Origin: Planococcus sp. (in: firmicutes)
Lineage (GTDB): Bacteria > Bacillota > Bacilli > Bacillales_A > Planococcaceae
Length of the DNA: 14,228 nt
Assembly (NCBI GenBank): GCA_030147225.1
Contig: JASLAI010000186.1
Location: forward strand, 1 to 14,228
Reading direction: 5' to 3'
Part shown: one piece after another, positions 8,532 through 14,228 of the stretch
Position numbering within the stretch: the first letter of the stretch is position 1
Layout of the letters: each line of letters begins with the position of its first letter
The notes under the pieces: generated by a model
Told to the model about the DNA's origin: nothing
What the model saw: only the letters and a program-made list of their open reading frames with translations
Database searches by the model: none
Made by a program: the position numbers and the translations under genes

Positions 8532-9811
8532 TGCTCATTCCCCTTTTCCCATGACCGCGATTCGACTGCACGCGCATGTCCTTCTAAGCCTTCAAGACGC
8601 GCTAGACGGGCGATTTTGTCTTTATTGTTGAGCCATGCCTGTTCGCTGTAGCGAATAATGCTGGTTCGTTTAATAAAATCATAAACAGATAATGCACTTG
8701 AAAAACGTGCCGTGCTGTTGGTCGGCAGGACGTGATTGGTCCCAGCAAAATAATCGCCGATTGGCTCAGACGAATAGCGTCCAATAAAAATGGCACCCGC
8801 ATGGCGAATTTTATCAGCTACTCCTTCCGCGTCTTCCGTCATGATTTCCAAATGTTCAGGAGCGAGTTGGTTGGCGGCTTCGATTAATTCTTCCATCGAC
8901 TCTCCCAGATAAATCATGCCATGATCTGCTACCGCTTTACTAGCAATCGTTTCACGCGGCAAACTTTCCAGCTGCCGGTCTACTTCTTTGGAAACGGACT
9001 CAGCCAAGCTTTCACTCGTCGTCAATAGGACTGCACTGGCCATCGGATCATGTTCTGCCTGTGACAACAAATCTGCCGCCACTTCATCAGCGTATGCCGA
9101 ATCATCGGCTATCACAGCAATTTCACTTGGCCCTGCAATCATATCAATGGCGACATCGCCATTGACTTCACGCTTAGCCAATGCGACGAAGATGTTGCCG
9201 GGACCGGTAATTTTATCGACCGGCGCGATGGACTCTGTACCGTACGCCAAAGCTGCTATCGCTTGTGCACCGCCAGACTTGTACACTTCCGCAATACCCA
9301 GAATGTGAGCTGCTGCCAAAACACCATCCGATAAGGTTCCATCTTTTCCTGGAGGTGAAATAAGCACGATGCGTGCAACACCTGCGACTTGTGCGGGAAT
9401 GACATTCATCAGCACCGATGATGGATAAGCGGCCGTTCCACCTGGCACATACAATCCAGCCGATTCGATAGCCGTGACACGCTGAGCCACATATGAACCA
9501 TCTTCATTGTCCTGACGGTACCCCTGCTGCTGCTGGTTTTCATGATAGCGTCGGATGTTGGTCGCAGCTTCCGTCAAATCCTCCAGCAATTGGCTATCAA
9601 AACGAGAGACGGCCTGCGCCATTTCTTCATCCGTTACACGCAGCGAAGATAATTGTGCACCATCCCATTTTTCTGCGTAACGGAACATGGCTTGATCTCC
9701 GTTATCCTTTACATCTTGAATAATGTCTTTTACTGCTTCAATCTGGCTGCCGGTTCCTTCCGCAATCGTTCTTCTTATAGAGATCCCTGATGATAAGCGA
9801 GTTACTTTCAT
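8528..9811 (-). CDS. hisD: Histidinol dehydrogenase
   Basis: 427 residues, the typical length. It oxidises histidinol to histidine in two NAD-dependent steps using zinc. Seen in order: YVPGG (121-125), GPGNIF (203-208), the D223-to-AGPSE (226-230) segment, zinc ligands Q251 and H254 in SQAEHDP, APEHLE further on, GDYFAGTNH, and the C-terminal EGLEGHA region with H412, a likely zinc ligand contributed to the dimer partner. The ATG at 9811 overlaps the hisG stop as ATGA. Its upstream AGGCGAG is a weak ribosome binding site, so it probably depends on ribosomes finishing hisG. All recognised catalytic positions are intact. Cytoplasmic. Confidence 0.97.
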   Translation of the reverse strand: MKVTRLSSGISIRRTIAEGTGSQIEAVKDIIQDVKDNGDQAMFRYAEKWDGAQLSSLRVTDEEMAQAVSRFDSQLLEDLTEAATNIRRYHENQQQQGYRQDNEDGSYVAQRVTAIESAGLYVPGGTAAYPSSVLMNVIPAQVAGVARIVLISPPGKDGTLSDGVLAAAHILGIAEVYKSGGAQAIAALAYGTESIAPVDKITGPGNIFVALAKREVNGDVAIDMIAGPSEIAVIADDSAYADEVAADLLSQAEHDPMASAVLLTTSESLAESVSKEVDRQLESLPRETIASKAVADHGMIYLGESMEELIEAANQLAPEHLEIMTEDAEGVADKIRHAGAIFIGRYSSEPIGDYFAGTNHVLPTNSTARFSSALSVYDFIKRTSIIRYSEQAWLNNKDKIARLARLEGLEGHARAVESRSWEKGNEQ

Positions 9812-10434
9812 AAGCTCGCCTGCTTTCTCAACTTTTCCACAAGTTCCGTAATGCGCTTTTGCTTTAAGCGATAACTTACCGGATTGGCAATTAAACGCGA
9901 TGTGATATCGACAATCTTCTCGTATTCGACCAATCCATTTTCTTTTAATGTTTTGCCAGTTGAAACGATATCCACGATTCGGTCGGCCAAACCAATCATC
10001 GGTGCCAGTTCAATTGAACCATTCAATTCGATAATTTCGACTTGTTCGCCTTTGCCTCTGTAATACTGCGAAGCCACCTTCGGATATTTGGTCGCGACAC
10101 GCGGCGTTACTTCATTCATCGGAGTGTCCGGCATACCGGCTGTCGCGATATAGCAGCGGCTGATTCCAAGGTCCAGCAATTCATAGACATCCCGATCATC
10201 CTCGAGCATAACGTCTTTTCCAGCGATGCCAATATCCGCTACCCCATGTTCCACATATGCCGGAACATCCATTGGTTTTGACAGAATAAAGCGGATATTT
10301 TCATTTGGCGCTTCCACAATCAGTTTACGTGAATCATCAAGTTCTTTTGGCAAGTCGTAACCGGCTTTTACTAATAACTCGTAAGCTTCTTCAAATATTC
10401 TGCCTTTCGGCATGGCTATCGTTAATGCATCCAT
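9808..10434 (-). CDS. hisG: ATP phosphoribosyltransferase, short-form catalytic subunit
   Basis: 208 residues, the short HisG type that lacks the C-terminal regulatory ACT-like domain and works only in an octamer with HisZ. It joins ATP and PRPP in the first, feedback-controlled step. Visible are [11 protein letters not shown] (7-17), the [22 protein letters not shown] region of the periplasmic-binding-like fold, and the PRPP loop IVSTGKT (156-162). The ATG at 10434 shares its A with the hisZ stop (TGATG), and GGAAGGTG lies 7 nt upstream. Its immediate position after hisZ supports 1:1 production of the two subunits. No truncation is suggested: the length equals that of other short forms. Confidence 0.97.
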   Translation of the reverse strand: MDALTIAMPKGRIFEEAYELLVKAGYDLPKELDDSRKLIVEAPNENIRFILSKPMDVPAYVEHGVADIGIAGKDVMLEDDRDVYELLDLGISRCYIATAGMPDTPMNEVTPRVATKYPKVASQYYRGKGEQVEIIELNGSIELAPMIGLADRIVDIVSTGKTLKENGLVEYEKIVDITSRLIANPVSYRLKQKRITELVEKLRKQASL

Positions 10435-11591
10435 CAGTTGGCACCTTCCAATCGTAGGACATTGCTGAAGTGTTTGCTGAATTCGTCAACAGCTCCTACA
10501 GCAGGAGCAAATTGCAGTGTCACACGGACGTCTTGTTGGCGCAGCTTTTGTGCTTCGTCGAACGCCTCGTCTTCATGCAGTTCATCAAATAGGATTAATG
10601 TATGTTCCTCTTGCTCGGAAACGGCTGAAATAATCTCCAGCAGGCGATCGACACGCAGTCCAAATCCAGTTGCACCGACCTGCAGTCCAAATTGCTTCAT
10701 CAGGCCATCATAGCGTCCACCATTTCCAAGCGAAAAGCCGCTCCCTGCTCCATAAACTTCAAATACCAATCCAGTGTAATAAGTCATGTGACTGTTAAAC
10801 GATAAATCATACGTGACTGCATCGGACAAACCACTGCGATCCAATATTTTTTTCAGTTTTTTCATGTCTTCGAATAACGAGGCTTGTTTGGCGTTATGAG
10901 GATCGATCCACTGTTGCCATTCTTCCACTGCAGAAGTTGACATTAAACCAATAAATGACTCCCATTGAGAAGGCGCTATAGTCAATTCATTCGCCAGGCT
11001 TTCAAAACCTACACTATTTTTCGAAACAAAAGCGCTTCGTACTTTTTCTATTTGTGCCTGATCCAATCCAAAATCTTCAAGAATCAGCTGCAGCAATTGC
11101 GTATGGCCGATAACGAAACGGCTGGATTTGACATCTAAGTTCTTTAAAATATTCCAGGCCAAGATAATGACTTCTGCATCGGCATACAAGGAATCGTCGC
11201 CGATCAGCTCTACCCCCATCTGTTCAAACTCAGCAGGGCGTCCGCCTTCTCTTTTTTGGGCACGGAAAACGTTTGAATAATAACCGAGCCTTACTGGCAT
11301 CTTTTCTTTCAACAACTTAGAGGCCGCGACACGGGCGATAGGTGACGTCATATCCGGACGCAAAACCAATGTCTCTCCCTGGCTGTCTAGCAATTTAAAA
11401 AGTGAATTATCAGCGATAGCCGATATTTTGCCGATGGTTTCATAGTATTCCAGGGTCGGCGTCTGCAACAGGTCATAGCCTGCTTGTTGAATTATTGTTG
11501 TGCCGTTCGCGCGCAACTCCGCTTTCTTTTTCGCGATAAATGGAAAATCATCTCTCATGCCTAATGGTTTCTCGAACATTTGTATGGTCAT
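10434..11591 (-). CDS. hisZ: ATP phosphoribosyltransferase regulatory subunit (HisRS-like)
   Basis: 385 residues with the catalytic fold of class II histidyl-tRNA synthetase but no tRNA-binding function. It binds short HisG, activates it and carries the histidine feedback site. Seen are the LRPDMT motif (77-82), motif 2-like [12 protein letters not shown] with R-x4-EFEQMG (101-126), [12 protein letters not shown], and motif 3-like [11 protein letters not shown]. It is shorter than true HisRS (about 420) and heads the his operon, which separates the two. The ATG at 11591 has AGGGAG 8 nt upstream. It is preceded by the his promoter and a leader of about 55 nt. Being first in the operon, any leader regulation acts on it first. 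Confidence 0.95.
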   Translation of the reverse strand: MTIQMFEKPLGMRDDFPFIAKKKAELRANGTTIIQQAGYDLLQTPTLEYYETIGKISAIADNSLFKLLDSQGETLVLRPDMTSPIARVAASKLLKEKMPVRLGYYSNVFRAQKREGGRPAEFEQMGVELIGDDSLYADAEVIILAWNILKNLDVKSSRFVIGHTQLLQLILEDFGLDQAQIEKVRSAFVSKNSVGFESLANELTIAPSQWESFIGLMSTSAVEEWQQWIDPHNAKQASLFEDMKKLKKILDRSGLSDAVTYDLSFNSHMTYYTGLVFEVYGAGSGFSLGNGGRYDGLMKQFGLQVGATGFGLRVDRLLEIISAVSEQEEHTLILFDELHEDEAFDEAQKLRQQDVRVTLQFAPAVGAVDEFSKHFSNVLRLEGAN

Positions 11592-11623
11592 TCATAAAAC
11601 TCCCTAATATTGGTTATTTTACT

Positions 11624-11635
11624 TTAGTTCGCTAA
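11624..11635. promoter_or_regulatory. Candidate operator in his leader, TrpR-operator-like
   Basis: The inverted repeat TTAG-TTCG-CTAA lies just downstream of the predicted start of transcription. Flanking AC/GT pairs (11621-11622 with 11637-11638) extend it to 18 bp with one mismatched pair. It has the same layout as the E. coli TrpR operator core CTAG-TTAA-CTAG. Bacillales have a TrpR-family protein (YerC) proposed to control histidine genes. Binding here is my inference; I do not recall its published consensus. Confidence 0.35.
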
Positions 11636-11653
11636 TGTGGTGAAGTAATAATT

Positions 11654-11683
11654 ATTTTAACGCAATTTTCCATCCATCGTCAA
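11654..11683 (-). promoter_or_regulatory. Sigma-A type promoter of the his operon
   Basis: On the minus strand TTGACG (11683-11678) and TAAAAT (11659-11654), each matching five of six consensus bases, are 18 bp apart. Initiation near 11647 leaves a leader of about 55 nt to the hisZ ATG. This is too short for a T-box riboswitch. The promoter starts right after the terminator of the preceding operon. Confidence 0.65.
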
Positions 11684-11695
11684 GAGATATACTCG

Positions 11696-11733
11696 AAAAA
11701 AATCCTGAAAGCAATAGATGCTTTCAGGATTTT
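11696..11733 (-). terminator. Strong Rho-independent terminator ending the lgt-yvoD-ppaX-yvoF operon
   Basis: Perfect 14-base arms (11699-11712 with 11720-11733; core AATCCTGAAAGC) enclose a 7-base loop. The minus-strand reading continues into seven T residues (11702-11696). The yvoF stop codon (11726-11724) lies inside the proximal arm, so the terminator partly encodes the last residues of YvoF. Confidence 0.92.
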
Positions 11734-12236
11734 GCTTGGCGCTCGGCCATTTGTTCAGCTGTATAGATGATGCTCATCGGATTTCCCCCGACAAAAGCTC
11801 CAGCTGGCACATCTTTATGGACGAGCGTGGCAGCGGAAACAATGGCGCCGTTTCCAATCGTGATGCCGGGCAAAATCGTGGTGTTTGCTCCGATCATGAC
11901 GTGATCTCCGATGACCACATCGCCGAGCCGGTATTCATCTATTAAATATTCATGTGCAAGAATCGTCGTGTTATAACCGATTACCGAATTACGTCCGACT
12001 ATAATCTTTTCCGGGAACATCACATCCGGCATGACCATCAACGCAAAAGAAGAATGCTCTCCTATTTTCATTTTGAGAAATGTTTTGTACATCCAGTTTT
12101 TCATTGGCAAAAACGGTGTGTACCTGGCTGTCTGTATCACCAGGAAATTCTTGGCGACCTTCCAAAAAGGTACAGTTTTGTAAATATGCCAAAGCGAATT
12201 CGGACCTTCCACAAAATGGCGTTGTGTGTTTCTCAT
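11724..12236 (-). CDS. yvoF: Hexapeptide-repeat acyltransferase (YvoF-like)
   Basis: 170 residues, close to B. subtilis YvoF. Residues about 59-155 form a left-handed beta-helix. Imperfect hexapeptide repeats with I/V at every sixth position run through IIVGRNSVIG (78-87), VVIGDHVMIG (107-116), ILPGITIG (121-128) and AGAFVGGNP (145-152). H95 in ILAHEY is the likely catalytic histidine of this acetyltransferase superfamily, which uses acetyl- or another acyl-CoA. The acceptor is unknown; relatives modify sugars or cell-surface glycans, and YvoF has no proven substrate that I know of. The N-terminal 58 residues contain aromatic and basic residues but no clear membrane span. The ATG at 12236 overlaps the ppaX stop as ATGA, with AGAGG 7 nt upstream. 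Last gene of its operon; its stop codon is inside the terminator. Confidence 0.88.
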   Translation of the reverse strand: MRNTQRHFVEGPNSLWHIYKTVPFWKVAKNFLVIQTARYTPFLPMKNWMYKTFLKMKIGEHSSFALMVMPDVMFPEKIIVGRNSVIGYNTTILAHEYLIDEYRLGDVVIGDHVMIGANTTILPGITIGNGAIVSAATLVHKDVPAGAFVGGNPMSIIYTAEQMAERQAKS

Positions 12237-12889
12237 TTTACGGCCTCTTTTGTCAGTTCCAGCAAATCACTGATGTGCTGAAGCATGAAGTCCGGGTGAA
12301 AGCCTGCTAAAAATTCCTCGCCTTTTGCAGCCCAAGCAACTCCTGCCGTTCGAACCCCTGCATTTTTGCCGCCTTCGATATCATGCGAGTTGTCTCCGAT
12401 CATCAACGCTTCATCAGCCGAAGCGCCTAATTGTTCCAATGCCAGATGCAAAGGCTCCGGATCTGGTTTTGGATTCGTGACATGATCCAGGCCGATCAGC
12501 ACATCGAAGACATCGCTGACACCCATCAATTGCAGACCGTGACGAATTGTTTCACTTCTTTTCGTTGACACAATCGCCATTTTCAGCCCTTGCGCCTTTA
12601 ACAGACGCAGTGTTTCTGCAACGCCGTCGTATTCTTCCACCAACTCATCGTGCAAAGTCCGGTTGATGCTGCGGTACTGAAGCGTCAGCTCTTCTACACG
12701 ATCCGGATCAATCGACATAAACGTCTGTTCCAGTGATGGGCCGATAAAATGCAAGGCATCTTCCCGGTTAAAACGGCCCGGATAATGTTCATCCAGCACG
12801 GATAGGAAAGTCTGAATGATCAGTTCATTGGTATCCAGCAGAGTTCCATCAAAATCGAATAATAGTGTATTGATTTTTTTTACTGTCAT
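12233..12889 (-). CDS. ppaX: Pyrophosphatase PpaX (HAD family)
   Basis: 218 residues (B. subtilis PpaX is about 216). It belongs to HAD subfamily IA: DFDGT with D12 nucleophile and D14, motif II S108-T109, K141 in NPKPDP, and GDNSHD with D166 and D170. The helical cap covers about 20-90. In B. subtilis PpaX hydrolyses the pyrophosphate released when HPr kinase/phosphorylase dephosphorylates Ser46-phosphorylated HPr, driving that reaction and so helping relieve carbon catabolite repression. The conserved lgt-yvoD-ppaX order here, with hprK expected just beyond the right edge, supports this over a generic phosphoglycolate phosphatase. The ATG at 12889 overlaps the yvoD stop as ATGA; AGGAAGTG lies 8 nt upstream. 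Cytoplasmic. Confidence 0.93.
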   Translation of the reverse strand: MTVKKINTLLFDFDGTLLDTNELIIQTFLSVLDEHYPGRFNREDALHFIGPSLEQTFMSIDPDRVEELTLQYRSINRTLHDELVEEYDGVAETLRLLKAQGLKMAIVSTKRSETIRHGLQLMGVSDVFDVLIGLDHVTNPKPDPEPLHLALEQLGASADEALMIGDNSHDIEGGKNAGVRTAGVAWAAKGEEFLAGFHPDFMLQHISDLLELTKEAVK

Positions 12890-13821
12890 GTAGAAAACAC
12901 TTCCTTCTGTTTTTCTTCCGATTTACGCCACATATAGGAAACAAAGATTGTCAGTCCTAATGCCGTAACCACACGAATTGCCAGCAACGGCCATATTGGA
13001 ATACCCAGCGGAATAAAGATTAAGGTGTCTTCCACGATAGCGTGGCAGGCCACCAGGAAAATAAACACCAATGTAGCATCTTTCTTGCTGACGCCATCTT
13101 CTTGCACCGCTTGTATCATTACTCCTGCTCCCATCGCCAGTCCGAAGATTAATCCGGAAGCAAGCGTCAAGGAAGCATTTTTCTCAACACCCAATAGGCG
13201 GGTCAACGGACCGAGCATCGTGGATATTTTCTGCAGGTATTTTTTATCTTTCAGAATTTGAATCATAATCATCAATGGAATGACGATCATTGCCAATTGC
13301 AGCACGCCAAATGAGGCTTTTTCCAGCCCAATCAGGAAAATCCCCATCCAATTTTCAGGTGCAGCAACTGCTTCAGGTGCGAAGCCGTATTGGGCTACTT
13401 CTCCTCCGCCTTTCCACAGCAGGTTAATGATAATGGCCGACAGTCCGGCCAAGCCGAAGCGGACCACTAGAACGACCCACAGCTTGACGCCTACCTTCAG
13501 CGCCACACCGGTTTCAATGAAAATATTATGTGAGAAAGATAGCATGACAGCGAGAATAAAAACTTCCTTGACTGTCAAATCCAAGGACAAGATACCCGCG
13601 ATTCCAGCATAGAGATTTAACGCATTCCCCAGAACCAATGGAATGGCTGCATCTCCGCTTAAACCGAACAAACCCATAATCGGCGCTACCAAATCGATGA
13701 TGAATGGCAGAACCGGTGTATATTGAAGCATCGTGACGAGCAGGGTAATCGGAAAAATGATTTTTCCTAATGCCCATGTCGTCTTAAGACCCGCTTTCAA
13801 TCCATTTTTCAAAGTCGACAT
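12886..13821 (-). CDS. yvoD: Nucleoside recognition (gate) domain membrane protein, YvoD-like
   Basis: 311 residues, about the length of B. subtilis YvoD. Strongly hydrophobic, with roughly eight membrane segments (for example about 14-34, 61-80, 85-103, 113-137, 165-190, 222-245, 255-300). The pattern appears in two halves with small-residue-rich segments such as GNALNLYAGIAGI and GLAMGAGVMIQAV, plus acidic EDT in the C-terminal half. This resembles the gate domain shared with spore maturation proteins SpmA/SpmB and nucleoside transporters; a transported substrate is not known to me. I chose the ATG at 13821. It starts 19 nt after the lgt stop and gives the family length, although its ribosome binding site (AAAGAG) is weak. 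An ATG at 13893 would overlap lgt by 53 bp with no homologous-looking sequence. It overlaps ppaX by 4 bp (ATGA). Confidence 0.85.
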   Translation of the reverse strand: MSTLKNGLKAGLKTTWALGKIIFPITLLVTMLQYTPVLPFIIDLVAPIMGLFGLSGDAAIPLVLGNALNLYAGIAGILSLDLTVKEVFILAVMLSFSHNIFIETGVALKVGVKLWVVLVVRFGLAGLSAIIINLLWKGGGEVAQYGFAPEAVAAPENWMGIFLIGLEKASFGVLQLAMIVIPLMIMIQILKDKKYLQKISTMLGPLTRLLGVEKNASLTLASGLIFGLAMGAGVMIQAVQEDGVSKKDATLVFIFLVACHAIVEDTLIFIPLGIPIWPLLAIRVVTALGLTIFVSYMWRKSEEKQKEVFST

Positions 13822-13840
13822 CTGATCGCTCTTTTCTTGA

Positions 13841-14228
13841 TTATTTGTCTTTATAGCGCGGCGGATTTTTAATTGCTGTACGGCGGTAAACAATGAATAC
13901 CACCGCGATGATGATGGCGACTACCGAGACTAGCTGTGCCGCACGAAGTTCACCAACTACGTACAAGCTGTCCGTCCGCATGCCTTCGATAAAGAAACGT
14001 CCAACAGAATACCAAATCATATAGAAGAAAAATAATTCACCGCGTACCAAATTGACTTTCCGAAGCAATAGCAAGATGATGATGCCTACAAGACTCCACA
14101 TAGACTCATACAGGAAAGTCGGATGGTAATAAGCGCCATCTATGTACATATGGTTAATGATCCAATCCGGGATGAACAGATTCTCCAGGAAAGTTCGGGA
14201 CACTTCGCCGCCATGTGCTTCCTGATTG
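13841..14228 (-). CDS. lgt: Prolipoprotein diacylglyceryl transferase (C-terminal part)
   Basis: Partial gene: the 5' part lies beyond the right edge, and the reading frame stays open to 14227. The 129 visible codons include 128 residues beginning [11 protein letters not shown], matching the Lgt catalytic region (the NxE that contains the essential glutamate). [11 protein letters not shown] follows, then [11 protein letters not shown], which holds the conserved Arg and Glu of the active site. Lgt is a membrane enzyme that moves a diacylglyceryl group from phosphatidylglycerol to the lipobox cysteine of prolipoproteins. Three hydrophobic segments are visible, and a basic tail ends the protein. 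A GTG at 14203 should not be taken as the start, because conserved sequence continues upstream of it. In Bacillales lgt follows hprK, consistent with ppaX two genes downstream. Confidence 0.95.
   Translation of the reverse strand, partial: NQEAHGGEVSRTFLENLFIPDWIINHMYIDGAYYHPTFLYESMWSLVGIIILLLLRKVNLVRGELFFFYMIWYSVGRFFIEGMRTDSLYVVGELRAAQLVSVVAIIIAVVFIVYRRTAIKNPPRYKDK

Noticed and set aside
11592..11700. T-box or other riboswitch before hisZ
   Set aside because: The predicted leader is only about 55 nt and shows no T-box sequence or antiterminator; the nearby hairpin at 11696-11733 belongs to the previous operon.
13822..13893. Upstream ATG at 13893 as yvoD start
   Set aside because: It overlaps lgt by 53 bp, and the extra 24 residues are hydrophilic and out of keeping with the family length of about 310.
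14201..14203. GTG at 14203 as the start of lgt
   Set aside because: The frame continues upstream with the conserved Lgt catalytic sequence, so the gene is simply cut by the window edge.

Overview
This is a stretch of core chromosome from a Gram-positive member of the Bacillales. All 17 genes lie on the minus strand, so transcription runs from high to low coordinates. The order lgt-yvoD-ppaX-yvoF / hisZGDBHAF-hisIE / yvcD / trxB / yvcI-rapZ-yvcK (then probably whiA) matches the order I know from Bacillus subtilis. The moderate GC content (estimated by eye), AGGAGG-type ribosome binding sites, GTG and TTG starts, and short HisG paired with HisZ all fit. A Planococcaceae genus such as Planococcus is plausible, but I cannot prove it from sequence alone.

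Region by region, in transcription order. (1) 14228-11724: the 3' part of lgt (lipoprotein diacylglyceryl transferase, cut by the window edge), a polytopic membrane protein with nucleoside-recognition/gate domain features (yvoD), the HAD pyrophosphatase ppaX, and a hexapeptide acyltransferase (yvoF). They end at a strong terminator whose stem contains the yvoF stop codon. (2) 11683-5159: a sigma-A type promoter, a leader of about 55 nt with a TrpR-like operator candidate, then eight overlapping his genes and a terminator. HisC and a histidinol-phosphate phosphatase are not in the cluster. (3) 5217-3623: an extended -10 promoter, then yvcD, a TPR protein with a helix-turn-helix-like C-terminus. 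The his terminator hairpin lies inside the apparent yvcD leader. (4) 3622-2459: trxB with an excellent ribosome binding site and its own terminator. (5) 2450-1: a good promoter, then yvcI (Nudix), rapZ, yvcK and the ribosome binding site of the next gene, probably whiA.

How the genes work together: the his operon converts PRPP and ATP toward histidine, with HisG/HisZ as the first enzyme complex and HisH/HisF as the imidazole-glycerol-phosphate synthase. PpaX belongs with HPr kinase/phosphorylase (hprK, expected just outside the right edge) in carbon catabolite control. The rapZ-yvcK-whiA block is a conserved regulatory and morphogenesis cluster. trxB supplies reduced thioredoxin.

I see no mobile element, CRISPR array, rRNA, tRNA or toxin/defence cassette. 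No gene-free stretch exceeds about 200 bases. No convincing new multi-gene system is present; the more interesting signals are regulatory: the his leader operator candidate, the promoter/terminator arrangement before yvcD, and stop codons buried in hairpins.
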